64,000 nt of DNA from Flaccisagitta enflata (Eukaryota > Chaetognatha > Sagittoidea > Aphragmophora), in assembly GCA_965153355.1 (NCBI GenBank), contig OZ231126.1:52390001-52454000 (forward strand), written 5' to 3'. The notes below the pieces were generated by a model. That model ran no database searches, had not been told where the DNA came from, and was given only the letters and a program-made list of their open reading frames with translations. Shown here piece by piece: positions 35,057 through 52,319 of this stretch. The translations under genes were made by a program, and so were the position numbers. Every line of letters begins with the position of its first letter. Position 1 is the first letter of the stretch.

Positions 35057-36959
35057 ATTTATGTCCCGCACGCGACTTGGCCTTGTTCCACGAGAATTCC
35101 CTGCGTTGTATGAACAGGCCTTAGACGTGCATCGCAACGCCGTTTTCATCTGCATAAGTTTTCTCCTTTGGCTCATGCATTTCTTTCTGACTCTAATCTC
35201 TTCTCCTTTTTAGCCAACCCCTGTCCCCCCCCCCTTTCTGCTTGTCCCTATCGAGCACTTTCTACAACATGATTCCCCCCGTGCTACACCATCTGATTTT
35301 TTGTTAACCACGCGGAATGAGTTACCTTTTACATTTTTACCGAGATGCAGACCCTGCAGTGGTGTGTAAAATTGAGTCGTCTTTGATCTGGGGCCCCCCG
35401 CCTTTAATTTTTCCTCGCGACAAGTGGCAGCCTTTAAAAATCTATGATTTTCTCCCCTATACATTCTTGGGAGGCTGACTGTGGGGTCAGTAAACCTAAC
35501 CATTAGAAAAGTCATAAGTTCACTGCATAGTCTGTGAAAAAAAAAACACGTTTCAAAAAAGAACAGGTAAAAAAAGCCATTTTGCTTAAAAAATGGAGGT
35601 TCTTTCAATATTTTGTTTTCCCCTCACCTTTTCTATACTACGATCTGAGCTTTGACACGCAAAAACCATCACATGTTATTAATATTCACTGAAAATTTCA
35701 TGACTTTTTCCTTAGTGGTTTAGGAGCTAAAAAGGTTTTGCATTTTACAGTCCAATCCAAAGCAATGTAACGGTGTAGTTAACGTTTGAATAGTGTCTTA
35801 TTGTATTTTACTAATCAGTTTTTATGATTTGGTACTGCCAAAAGTAATATTTTCTCCAATTTTTTATTTTCTCTATTTTCCCCCTTTGAGTTTCTTTCCC
35901 ATCTCCAAATCCTTTGATTTTTTTCCTGCCAGTATGCGTCCTCATATCGTTGACGAACACTTTTCCAATCGATACCTAAGTTTTGTTTCGCTCTCCTACT
36001 TGGCTCTTACTCTCATGGTATCACCCTTCCCCCTCCTCTTTACATACAGAACTAAAAATCGATTTTCTAAAGTATTTTTTTAGAAAGACTCTACACCCCG
36101 CTTTGTCCGTCGGTTGGTCGGTCGGTCGGTTGGTTGGTCACACTTTATTTTTTTATGTTTTTTATTCTGTGACGTCACTGCTCCTGCCCAAATGGTCTTG
36201 TGACCTCAAATATAGCCCCTGCCGACCCGCACGCGATTGGGGTAGCCGAGTGTCCGGCCTTGTTCATTCCTCTAACACATGTTGAACATTTAGGCGGAAA
36301 AAGAATAGTTCAGTAAGGTTTTAGTGTAATAACTGCAGTCAAAAGTCCCAAAACTGATTTTTTTTCATTGAATTATACGTCATTCAGGATTGCCTATACG
36401 AATTACTATGGGCCCAAAACTGCGCACTTCTCCAGTCAATTTACATTCTGTAAGATTAAATACATCTATTTGACCCAGACTCCGACAAGAAACAAAAAAT
36501 TATCTCTACCACGTAAAAATCTTTCAAATTTGCCATTTTATTTCCTCTCAGGGTGCTTCAAATGCCCTGTAATGGAAGGAGGAACATAGGGAAAATTGGT
36601 AACGTTATTATATTGCAATTAGCATGTTATGGTTGAATAAAGCATCATTTGAATTGAAACGAATTACAGGGTGTTTCACATCAAATCATATATAAGAAAA
36701 TGATGTCATTCTGCTTAAAAAAGTGATGAAACAATTCTGAAAAAAGATTCAGAGAGCTCTTAAGCTCTGATTTTTCATGCATTAGTCTAGGTCATGTAGT
36801 TTGGCCCCAATACACAACAGATTTCTGGCACCGCTATGTTTAAACTAGGAGAACTCCCACTTTTTCTGCAGTTTCTAGTAATTCAACCCGTGCATAACCC
36901 ATGGCAAAAAACAGCAAAATCATTCTTGGGGCGGATTTTTCATAATTTCCATTTTTTTC
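35057..36959. other. Spacer without recognisable gene
   Basis: A 132-codon open frame on the - strand (35210-35608) has no family features that I recognise and no convincing splice context. The rest is AT-rich with a CACCCCGCTTTGTCCGTCGG short repeat at 36095. Confidence 0.5.
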
Positions 36960-36999
36960 TGGATGGTTAGTACAGGTCCTTAAATTTTTCCTTTTTTTG

Positions 37000-37380
37000 A
37001 ACCCCTCCATTGTTTTGCTTGTAACTTTTGAACGAATTGAGCAAGAAATGTCAGATTGGGCTCATTTTAAAGATCTCTTCAAGATCTTTCCAACCGGCAC
37101 CAATTTTTTGCAAATCCGTTGAAAAACAACCAAGTTATAAGCTGTCAAACATGAGCAAGATTATGAAGATTTTGAACGATTTTCCAGATCATTATCTATT
37201 TCCTTCCACTTTCACAATTTCACTTGTTTTGCTCATAACTTTTGAATGGATAAAGCTAGAAATGCCAGATTGGTCCCATTTTAAAGATCTTTTCAAAATC
37301 TATAAAACCGTCACCAATTTCAAGTCAATTCCTTGAAGAACAACCAATTTATGGGCTGTCAAACACAGACATTTTTATGG
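37000..37380. repeat. Two diverged direct repeats of about 200 bp
   Basis: Both copies contain GTAACTTTTGAA or ATAACTTTTGAA, then CATTTTAAAGATCT, AACAACCAA and GCTGTCAAACA, in that order. The second starts about 208 bp after the first. Confidence 0.75.
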
Positions 37381-37659
37381 GAATTTTGGAGGATTTTCCC
37401 TATCATCTTTTTCCATCCTGTTTTATGATCAATCTCTTTTAGAATTTGTCTCTGTGGGCCAGTATGTTGGTTTGTCCAATGGTTAGTCTGCCTACCTGCC
37501 AGTCTATCTATCAGGGAGATGGTAAGAAACTTGCCAAATATGAGCAATGTCCAGTAAAAAAGATGGGAATTACCCTTGGGCTATGAACTCTTACTTCATA
37601 TAAGTTTTGGGTTCCTCAAGTAGTCAGCCGTTAAAAGTAAGTTTGGAGAAGCAGGCAAG

Positions 37660-38300
37660 CAGTCCTATAGGGGACAAAGTATTGTAAAGCACAAGGGGAC
37701 TTTTGTTTGTCCATCCAATCTTTTGTTTGTCCATCCAATCATCCCACTAATAAGGATGTTTAACTTGAAGACTGGTAGCACTGATTCAATGCTGGTGACA
37801 ATTAATTTGGGGTTAAAGAGGGCAGGTTAAGGTGAGGAAAAGCCTGGAAAGACTATGTAGGGATGGATTTGAAAATTGAAAGGCCAGTTTGTGATCTGAG
37901 AGAGCCAGTTTGAGGGCTGAAGAGCATTAGGGGGCAATTTCACAGCCTGAATGGGCTGTTTTGAGACCTGTGAGGGGTTGTAAAGCTGGCAAGTGCTGAT
38001 TTGAGTCCTGCAAGGGCAGATTTGAGGTTTGGAAAGGCCCTAAAGGTGACAAAGTCTTGTAGAATACAGGGATTTGAAGGCTTCTTATGGCTATTTGTAG
38101 GTCTGATGAGGAAGATTTGAAGCCAGAGTGAGCCTAATATATGACCTGAATAGGCTAAATTGTGGACTAGGAGGCTAGTGGCTAGTGGTCCAAAAAATTT
38201 GAAATCCTGTAGAATATTTGAGGCTCTTGTTTGTTGTTCCCTATAATGACTTTTTTGGGGGGGCAGCGGCAAAAAAGAAATCGGGGACTTTTGTCCAGTT
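37660..38300. mobile_element. Worn relative of the GGGCAGCGGCCCC foldback family
   Basis: Carries GGGGACAAAGTATTGTAAAG, CACAAGGGGACTTTTGTTTG, then G-rich GCCTGAAAGGGC-like copies, GTGACAAAGTCTTGTAGAA, and a final GGGCAGCGGC. These are the landmarks of the family in order but heavily mutated. Confidence 0.55.
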
Positions 38301-38439
38301 GTTCGTTTATTTGTTCATTCATTTGTTTGTTCATTTGTACATTTGTGCATGCATTTGTTTGTATATGTGTCCCACCTTTCCTCCGCTATTTCTTTTTTGT
38401 CGATTTCCCATACTATTCAATATTTTTTCATTTTTTTTC

Positions 38440-39392
38440 AATATCCCTGTGAGGTGGTTGGTGGGTGGTTGGTTGGTTTTGATACACAATGATGGTATTT
38501 AAAGTGGGTAAGGTGGTAGGGTGGGTGATTGGTTGGTTTTTGGTGGGTTAGGTGGTTGGTGGGGGGTTGGTTGATTTTGATCTTGGTTGTTGGTTCTTTA
38601 ATGGGTCTGGGGTAACAAAGGCCTGATTTGGGGTTTGAGAAGCCTGTTTTAGTGTCAGAGAGACTTTTTAGGGGTCAAGAAAGCCTTGTTTGTCTTTGAG
38701 TACTAATTGAAAGGCATGCTCTTGGATTTGGGCAGAGGGGCATATTGTGAGGCTTGGGGTAGGGAGATGGATGGATACTTGAGAAAAAACAATGTGGAAT
38801 TATAGGTCTAAAGAACCCCCCAGAGAACAAATAATCATAAAGGAACAAATAATCAGAAAGACACAAATTATCATATGAGAGACAAGCGATGGGGTACACA
38901 TCGCATTGAGCAGAGCGAATCCTAAGTTGAAAAGCAGAGGGAAGTGTGTTGTTACTCATTCTTCCGTCCAAGAAACCGAGGAGATTAACTTTGTAGGAAC
39001 ACAGTCACACATTACAGTACAGTCGATTCAGGACCCAAATTAGACATACACACAAACACACGCTTCCATCTGGACAACGATTTTTCGCTTCGGCGATTTT
39101 TTTTTTCGCTTTTAGAAGATGTTCTGAATATATTCCAAAATCATAGGTCTCATCTTTCCTCTGCCAAATGAAAGATGAAAATGCAATCGTCCGAAATGAA
39201 GAAGTTAAATCTGTTTTTATCTTAAATTCTTTTCTGTTGGCCTTGAATGTCATTCGTTGATGAAATTTCCATGAAGAGGTTTGACGACGATTTACCCGGC
39301 ATCCGGTCGTCAAGCTGCAAATCAAAATGAAGTCTACATTTGCAGTGCAAAGTTAAGAAACCCAAACCTCACTAGAAATCTTATCTTAGACG
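38440..39392. other. GGTTGGTTGGGTGG-rich tract and CSNK2B downstream sequence
   Basis: 38450-38600 is rich in GGTTGGT and GGGTGGTT. Beyond it I see no gene. The part nearest 39392 should be the CSNK2B 3' untranslated region. Confidence 0.5.
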
Positions 39393-42300
39393 CTACTCAC
39401 GCTTTCCGTTGTTGTAGGTCATGGCGCGCATGGGGACTTTGAAGTTGGCGGCGGCCTGTTGCTGAAGTTGATACGCCATCGGGTGAATCTTGAAACCGTA
39501 GAGGCGAGGCACGAACTGGTTGGGGGGACGCTTCGGCCTGTTGTACGCAAAGAAAAAGGATGGATATGGCGGGTTAGGAACGAAGGAGAAGAAAACAGGA
39601 AGTGATGGGCCCCAACAAAAGCAGCAGTAACCACCAAAACAACAACAGAAGAGAAAGAATGATGAGAATAGCGGGAAGGAGTGGGAGTTAAGGAAGACGA
39701 GGAGAAAGAAAACGTAGGAAGAGTAAGATCAGACGAGGAGGAAGCAGAGAAATGAAGGGGCGGCAAAAGGATCGAAACAAAAAGAAACACAGTCGCCCAG
39801 AGCTTGACGCCAGTTGACCTGAAATGATCGCCACCAACTTCAGTGGGTGACCCTGATGGGCATAGATCACATTTCTAAAAATATGAAATCTGTTTTGGGG
39901 CGCTTTTTAAGATATCTAAAAAAATAGTACTATTTTACTATATTTTTTACCATAACTCTTTGTGATGAATTTTTTTGATGATTCTGACTGCAGATTCATT
40001 TTAGATGATAGTTTGTTTTTTTGATATGTCACACTATATACTTTTGCAAAAAAATAAAAAAAATTTTGTCATTTTAACATTATTTTATATAGTAATGTGA
40101 CCAAAAATAATGTTTATTTCTTTTGCAAAAGTATATAGTGACATATCAAACAAACAGAAACTATCATCTGAGATCAATCTGCAGTCAAAATTAAAAAAAA
40201 TTTATCACAAAGAGTTATGGTAAAAAATATAGTAAAATAATACTATTTTTTTAGATATCTTAAAAAGCGCCCCAAAACAGATTTCATTTTTTCTAGAAAT
40301 GAAATCTATGCACCATCAGGGTCATGAAACCACTGAAGTTGGTGACGATCATTTCAGGTCAACTGGCGTCAAGCTCTGGGCGACTGTGGAAACTGAAAAG
40401 GAGGAAAAAAAATTTAGTAGAGAAAGGGAATGTACACTGTACAGGGCGTTAAGAGGCCGAACGATATATCAGTCACCTGTATTCTGGATGAACCATGAAG
40501 AGCATGTGGGGGAAACCGGTGCCAAAATAGGCGCCATCGGTGTGGTGGTGACGAGAAGATTTAGGAGTGTAAACATCCATGCACTTGGGACAGTACAATT
40601 TCACCATCGCCTCGCCTGCCAAACAAATTAAGACGTAGAATAATTTAGGGCGGAATATTTTATTCATGCATAAATTAGTAATTTTTCATTATTGCTGATC
40701 TTTTTCCAAAATTTTTGATAAGGGCCTTTCAACACCTTAGGTTGAGAGATATTTTGCATATTGGCAAGCTAAATTGCCCCTACAACTTCATATTTCCTAA
40801 TTGTATATAATTTGTATATTTAGGCCATTATTAGACATTAATTCAAAAATATCAATTTACAGTTATCCATTGAAAACTAATGAGAAAATAAAAGACTTTC
40901 CCTTGATCTAGCCACCCGGTCAGGATTCTGGTTACAGAAAATCTCAATTTTAAGGGTTTTGAAAAAAAAAAGATGGACACATCACAGCTTTTGCACAAGG
41001 ACCTAAAAGGCTGTAGAACACGATTCTGATATTCATTTTGAACCTAACATGAGCAAAAAAAATTAGAAACGGTTTTTTATGTAAAAAATTGTGTTTTTTG
41101 CTATAAAAACACTATTTTTTTTATATTTTTTGGTTAATTCTGAATGATATTGATGTATGTTGATCATTTACACTGTGCTGATTCAATTTTTAGGGTTTCT
41201 ACACGATTTTTGCTATTTTTAAAAGTTTGCACTTGATCTCATTTGCATATTGCGTTTTCGCGTTTTTCACTTATATCATGCATGTTTTTTTAGTACATTA
41301 ATGAAATTCATACTGATAGCATATCTTAACCTTAGAAACTGTTCCAAAACATCAGTTTTTAGAATTTTTTGATTTTGGGTCATTTTTTCATTTTTGAGGA
41401 TTCTAATGCAATTTTTAAACCTCGCAGACCTATTCAAAATCGTTCTAGGTTCGCTCAAGTACCAATGGCTATTGGTACTTTTAGTTTCCGTAAAAAAAAA
41501 GTCTAAAATGTTTCATTTTACACCATTCTTTAAAGAAAAAAAGCTGTTTTTAGCATAAAAAACCTTTTCTAATTTTTTAGGCTCAAGTTAGGTCAAAATG
41601 AATATCAGAATCGTGTTCTACAGCCTTTTTAGGTCCTCTGTGCAAAATATTGTGAGGTGTCCATTTTTCAAAATTTTCTTTAAGCTTTTTGCAACCGGGA
41701 ATCCTGACCGCACCGGTGAAATCTGCAAGTCTTCATCTGCTTTTATTAAAGTTTGACATTCTTTTGAAAATAAGAGATATTGAGATCAGAATTTTTCTAT
41801 TTTGTCACCTGACTTGTGTTTACTGAAAATAACAAATTTGCATAGGAAATCAAAAATTACAAAAACCAGCAACGTGCGACTCTTTTAAATTAATATATCT
41901 AAAGTCGTATGTTTTAGAAAATGCAAAATTTTGACCCATTTTACAGATTTGTTATTTTCAAGATAGACTTTTTGCATTTTTTGTTACACATTTTTGCCCT
42001 ATTTTTGCTCTGAATTATGTTTCAGAGGATGGTTATGATCGTTCCAGTGACAATAGATTTGGCTATGTGTTTGCCGTTTATATCCTTTGCTTGCTGACAA
42101 TAACCATTTGTTGCATTTGAGAGAATATTTGTTATAAACTTGAAAAAATTAATTTAAAAGTGCATGAATAAAAAATTCGATACGATTGTGCAGCATGTCT
42201 TAATGCGCCGTAGGGCGTAAACGCAAACTATCCCTGTCGTGAGTCACGACTAGAGATACCGAGACATTGCAACGCACTCTTTGTACGCGAAGGCAACGGA

Positions 42301-43141
42301 GTTTCATAACCAAGAAATCGTACCTGGAACATCGGAGAGTCCGATAGGTAGCATTGGTTGATTTTCGCAGTAGACGCGTGGACAGTATCCAAAGTCGCCC
42401 TTAACAGAATGTATCAGGAATTCTTATTGCATTTTTTGTCGTATCGGATAAGGAACGGGAACACACAATTCACTTGTACTTACTTGTTGATACTTCTCGA
42501 GCATTTTGGCAATGCCTCTATTGGTGAGGATGAATCTGGCGTGGATGAGGCCGTAGAGCATCTCGGCGGCCTGCTCGATCAAGTCCCCTTGAGAAGGATT
42601 TTCGTCCAAGTCTTCGTCTGGCTCCAAGTCGAGGATCATGTCCAACGCTTGCCGGTAATGAGGCACCTGTTCATTAAGGCCTGTGGAGCAATGAACGAAA
42701 AGGGGAGACTAGCAATGACGCAACAACCTTGGGAGGCTTGAAAAAAAACTTCTGTAATCAAGCCCTATCGGAAGTAGTTAACGGCGTAAACTCAGCTTGC
42801 AAATTATTGTCTATCAATATTAAAATGAATGTACACACATTTGGTGCAGTTGTTGGTATTGACAAACTCAAGCTCATCTAAGGCAGACCTGTCAAATTAA
42901 ATTTGTCTTGAATGTAATCTTCGTCGACCTCACAGAAGAACTCATTTCCACGCAAACCACAAAACCACGATATCCACGACACCTAGAAATTGAGGGCAAA
43001 GATCGGTGATTTTCACAGCATGGCCCCAGATCCTAACGATTAACGTATCCATTTCTTCAGATCGGATCACCAATTGTATCAGTCTTTTATCATTCAGAAT
43101 CATCATATCCAATATTAACTCACCTCTTCCGAACTGCTCAT
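39393..43141 (-). CDS. CSNK2B: Casein kinase 2 regulatory beta subunit
   Basis: The beta subunit dimerises through a zinc finger and holds two catalytic subunits in the CK2 tetramer (nucleus and cytoplasm). Exons on the - strand: 43141-43124, 42982-42889, 42680-42484, 42399-42324, 40615-40477, 39537-39393. Phases agree and give 222 residues (human 215). Visible are the N-terminal autophosphorylation region MSSSEEVSW, the acidic loop [34 protein letters not shown], the four zinc cysteines (109, 114, 137, 140) and [19 protein letters not shown]. The tail ends [17 protein letters not shown] before TAG. The bases encoding RE-stop also read GTGAGT, a strong splice donor, so a second C-terminal form is possible. 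It is single-copy here, downstream of PGM3 on the same strand. Confidence 0.97.
39787..40388. mobile_element. 602-bp foldback MITE in CSNK2B intron
   Basis: Left end CACAGTCGCCCAGAGCTTGA and right end TCAAGCTCTGGGCGACTGTG are exact inverses. Inverted similarity covers nearly the whole element, about 280 bp each side. GAAA lies directly outside both ends (39783-39786, 40389-40392), which suggests a 4-bp target duplication. Confidence 0.88.
40911..41725. mobile_element. Foldback element in CSNK2B intron 4
   Basis: ACCCGGTCAGGATTCTGGTT at the left pairs with the region AACCGGGAATCCTGACCGCA at the right. Further inverted stretches include AAGGCTGTAGAACACGATTC and GAATCGTGTTCTACAGCCTT. The centre is AT-rich. 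No target duplication is obvious. Confidence 0.75.
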
Positions 43142-44179
43142 TTTGTTAGTCTGTTTATTCCTTATCCTAGAACTGAAAATTAAAACATGTAAAAGAAAAC
43201 CACTATTGAAAGGCACTTCTGATCAAACTATAAACGCTTCGTAGAATATGATCAATTGAACAGTCTATGTGTATACAAATAAAAGTCACGACCGCGCTCT
43301 AATCATCTCTGTAAAATATTTGTAAATTTTTGTAGATGTAAACTATTTTACCCTCCACCATGCAATGCGGGACATAAAAACTTTTCCCAAAAGATTGTTA
43401 GTTTTTATCAAACAGTACGTATGTAAAGATTATTCTATAAAGTTAGTTCCGTAGATGGGTAAAAAGTTGTAAATCAATATGGACAACAGATCACGGACAG
43501 TCGAAAAAAAAGTAAAACCAATGAAAGAGATACCTAAAACCTTTCAATATATCTCTGGAGTGGCAATTTTTCTTTTTCCGTTGTTGCTTCTGTCTAGTAA
43601 ATTTCGTTTTCATTCGTTCAAATTTCGTCTTCGAACAGACAATCAGAATCTACATTTCGATTTGGTTTAAAATTTGAGTAAACAAGCCCAGGCGGGCAAC
43701 TCAATGCGTCATCTGCATGATATCAGAAGGGGCGTAACGGACCGACGGACGGACCGACAGACGGACCGACGGACGGACAGACCCTCTTATAGAGATTCGA
43801 TGACGCGTCTAAAAAGAATGACTAAGATTCTCCGAATCCAGGGCAAGATTTATTTGTTTAAAAAATCGGAATGTTTTGAGCAAGTGATCTACATTGAGAA
43901 AACAGTGAATAGGCAAGAGTCTTGTCTTGATATAGCTACACATTTGAGCAGTTTTAAACGAGATAAATGATTTAAAATTCAACTGTTAAAATTAAGTTGA
44001 AGCGGAAACACTTATGACTAGAATAAAGAAAGTCACAGAGAGATTAACAAGAATGTAAAGCTCGAGAAAAGCGAATCGTTGGAAAAAAGGAAAGCGGAAC
44101 AGTTTGTAGATAAGCGAGCACTTCCAATGAATCATGCGAAAGGAAGACAAGATTGGTAAAAAATCTGATCAGTATCTGG
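43142..44179. other. CSNK2B upstream region
   Basis: The CSNK2B promoter and 5' untranslated region should lie at its left end, but I recognise no specific site. A GGACCGACGGAC short repeat is at 43738-43782, next to TATAGAGATTCG. Confidence 0.45.
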
Positions 44180-45492
44180 GTCCGCGACGGAAGGGGGTTA
44201 AAGATCACCAATTCCATAAGATCGCTATGACCAAAAGATCGCTAACCCTGTAAGTTCGCCAAAACTATAAGTCTTTACATTTAGAGCCGCCATACAAAGT
44301 TTCATGCTAATCCGTTGAAAAATGATAAAGTTATGCACGTTTTTCTCTTTTAGGCTAGTAGGGTGGTTGGGTGGTAGGCTGGTTTAGATAAATAGTGTGC
44401 GTATGTTGAGTTCTTCCATTTAGAGACTCCATACCAAGTTTCAACCAATTTGGTTGAAAAATGTCCAATTTATGTAAGTTTTTACTTTTAGGCCGGTAAG
44501 CTGGTTGGGTGGTAGGTTGGTTTGGCCGGTTAGCATGCTCAAACATAAATAAATCACATACATGTGTTGAGTCCTTCCATTTAGAGACTCCATACCAAAT
44601 TTCAACCAAATTGGTTGAAAAACGCCAAAGATATGCACATTTATCACTTTTTGGTTGGTAGGCTGGTTGGGTGGTAGGCTGGTTTGACAGGATAAATAGT
44701 GCGCATATGTTGAGTTCTTCCATTTAGAGACCCCATACCAAGTTTCAACCAAATAAGTTGAAAAATGACAAAGTTAAGCAAGTTTTTCACTTTTGGGCCG
44801 GTTGGCTGGTTGGGTGGTAGGTCGGTTTGGCCGGTCAGCATGCTCAAATGCATATAAATCACATACACATGTTGAGTCCTTCCATTTAGAGACTCCATAC
44901 CAAATTTCAACCAAATCGGTTGAAAAATGCCAAAGTTATGCACGTTTTTCACTTTTAGGCCGGTAGGCTGGTTGGTAGGCTGGTTTAACAGGATAAATAG
45001 TTTGCATATGCTGAGTCCTTCCATTTAGAGACTCCATACCAAGTTTCAACCAAATCAGTTGAAAAATGACAAAGTTACGCAAGTTTTTCACTTTTAGGCC
45101 GGTTGGCTGGTTGGGTGGTAGGTCGGTTTGGCCGGTTAGCATGCTCAAATGCATATAAATCATATACATATGTTGAGGCCTTCCATTTAGAGACTCCATA
45201 CCAAATTTCAGCCAAATCGGTTGAAAAATGCCAAAGTTATGCACGTTTTTCACTTTTAGGCCGGTAGGCTGGTTGGGCCGGTTGGGTTGGTCGGATCACA
45301 AAAATCGGATAGGATGTAAAGCGCCTTACCCTAGCACAACTTCCCACCAAATATGAACCAAATCGGTCAAAGCATAAAAAAGTTATCCATTTTTTAAAAT
45401 CCGTTACGACGACGACGACAACGACGACGACGACGACGACACCCACCCGCCTTGAATTATAGTCCGCGTCGGAATGATATTCCGTCGCGGAC
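44180..45492. mobile_element. 1.3-kb element with GTCCGCGACGGAA ends and internal tandem repeats
   Basis: GTCCGCGACGGAA at 44180 and TTCCGTCGCGGAC ending at 45492 are exact 13-bp inverted ends. Between them is a tandem array (about 44270-45290) of a ~150-bp unit with TTCCATTTAGAGACTCCATACCA, TTTCAACCAAAT and GGTAGGCTGGTTGGGTGG. Two subtypes alternate to give a ~300-bp higher-order period. A CGA trinucleotide run is at 45407-45440. The related tiny elements at 23350 and 52456 share the ends. Asn-Gln-Pro-Thr-rich frames on the - strand are repeat artefacts. Confidence 0.72.
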
Positions 45493-45652
45493 AAAAACGA
45501 CACGAAATGCACGCTTTTCATTCAGGATGCGCCAAGAGTGACAATATGCCTTGACGGTTTTTGAATCGTCCATGACAGAGTTTGTCTTTCCGAATATCAG
45601 ATAAAGATGTTCAATCCCTGACATACAAAGCCTGACATAATTCCTTCCAGTC

Positions 45653-50135
<4,483 letters not shown>

Positions 50136-50539
50136 GATTTTCAACGTAAAATCCAAGACGTATCCGTACAGATCTAAGGAGTTCCAAACCAGCTTTCTAA
50201 AGAAATGAACAGTTCCGTATGACAAGTGTATATAATATATACGAACTGCTAAATTTTGGAAGAAAGTGGCAGTTGAGATTGAAGATGAAGGTCACAACAC
50301 ATGTGAGAATGATAATGCTAAAATCTAAAAGACGACCGACAAAGGAAGCGTCGAACAAAATGACGTAATTGTCGACGGAAACAATGTTATATGTATCAAG
50401 TTGAAGAATGAAGCAGGAACATAATTATGGAATATATATATTCATTAAATTACGTCTCCGGGCAATGCCGCGACGCCATCACACCGTCTCATTAACAAAC
50501 GGGGAGGGCGGGGGGCGCTACAAAGCCGGAACAAGCAAT

Positions 50540-52319
50540 TTAGTAGCGATATTTGGTGGAATAGTCTTTGGGCGAGACGACGAGACCTCTTCCTTTTCTC
50601 GCTCCTCGGTAAATCGTTTCGATGATGTCAATGAACTCTTGATTGTCTTCCAAAGGCCAATTGATTTTGTTGTTGTTACCGGTGCCTGCAAACCGGAGAT
50701 TATGGAATTTTCACACGGTCACAAGTGGAAAGTAGATAAATTGTTGAAAAACGGGTTTATCATTAATGAATAAGCCAAATCCACATTTTGTTTCTACAAT
50801 TTTGATCGGACTGTCGAAAAGATTGAGCAACCTTCAAACATCGGCAATTCAAGAGAGACAAGTATGTATGTCAATTTCCGAAGAACTTACCCAAATCGAT
50901 CATGATGTGTTTGTTTCTGTAAAAGAACATGACGGTGCACGGATCGTACAACTCGTACATCTTGTTGAAGTCGGGGACTTCGGTAATGTCGACGAGATAC
51001 ATGCTGGCGAAATTCTTGATCTTCTCGGCCGTTCTGCAAGAAAATATGCGAAGAAGAAATTAGTTTAGAAAAAAGAGAGAGGACGGAGGGAAATTTTCCA
51101 CGATGCTCCAAGTCAACTGCTTGAGTCGACGCATTAAGGTCAAGAGGAAAAAATTGATGGAATGCGGCGAAGCGTGAGATTAACTGGTTTTGGTACGGTA
51201 CGATGGGACCAAAGATGACCTAGACTGGAGGATAGATTTTAGCTATCTTAATTCTATTTGATACATAAAAAAATTAAGATCTATGTTAATTATAAGTTGC
51301 TTTATTGCTTGAATATATTGGTATTACTCATTTTGCAACTTGTGTTCATTTTTTAATGTTTTAACCTAGCTCATCAGATTAAGCAGAAAATTTCACATAA
51401 TTTAAAATGCCCGTTTAAAGTTTTTGCCCAAATATTAATTTACATTATTATTCTCCTTGAAAAATAACTGTAAAACCTGTAAAAATAGTCCGATTCAGCA
51501 GATTTTTTAAAAAATTGTATAAAATTTTTAACCCAATCTGATGACCTAGGTTAGAACATTGAAAATGAAATCCTGATAAAGTCAAGTCACAAGTTCAAAA
51601 ATGGGAAACACGTTTTTAAGCAATAGAGCAACTTTCAATTCCCATAAATTTAAATTATTCTTATAACTCAAATGAAATTAATAAAAAAATATCTAAAATC
51701 TATCCTCCAGTCTAGATCATCTTTGCTTCCATCGTACTGTTAATATAAATGAGTGTGCAGATGATTGCTTTAACATCGCTTCTCAATTATCAATGCGTCC
51801 ACCCATTAACAAATTTGGAGCATGGTAGAACCCTTATGATGTAAACCTCTTGACGTAACCACACACCGGAAGTGGTGAGTAATGACGAGACGCACGAGCG
51901 CGTCTTCAGTCGCGAAATAGGCACAGCGGGCTTCTCCTCACTTGGGTCTGTAAGATCGGCTAACAAAGAAGATACCGTAATGAGAACCTCGCTCCATGTC
52001 AAATTCCAGTCTCACTTCGCTGTAACGCTAAAAATATCATCCTTTCTCATATCGAAATATTTACGGCATAATTAGGAATCTTATTCGGAACAGCGAAGAT
52101 TGACTGGATTGCACAAAAGCCACTTTCCCCTTAGTCTCAAGAGAACCGATCCTTCCGGGACTTTGTATGGAAGAATTACCTGTACAACACTTCGTCCATT
52201 TTCATGCAGGATGGATCCCAATCGTGGCCAAACCGGATGACGACGACCCGGTCTTCCTCGGATAGAATGGCTTGATCCACCTGCCACCCATTGTGCAAAT
52301 GCGGTAACATGTAAGACAT
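50540..52319 (-). CDS. TXNL4A: Thioredoxin-like protein 4A / DIM1, right copy
   Basis: U5 snRNP splicing factor, second complete copy. Exons 52319-52180, 51033-50891 and 50685-50540 on the - strand join to 142 codons plus stop. Exon lengths (140, 143, 146) equal the left copy, and start, splice sites and the terminal KDYSTKYRY are kept. The protein looks unchanged from the left copy in the parts I compared; the coding changes seen (for example CTG to CTA in exon 1) are silent. It is about 400 bp upstream of PGM3 and downstream of SCHIP1, all on the - strand. Confidence 0.97.

Noticed and set aside
35210-35608. 132-codon frame on the - strand
   Set aside because: No recognisable domain, no codon bias like the real exons and no splice context; likely chance.
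44355-45253. Asn-Gln-Pro-Thr-rich protein frames on the - strand
   Set aside because: Several overlapping frames follow the 150-bp tandem repeat, and none has a stable boundary.
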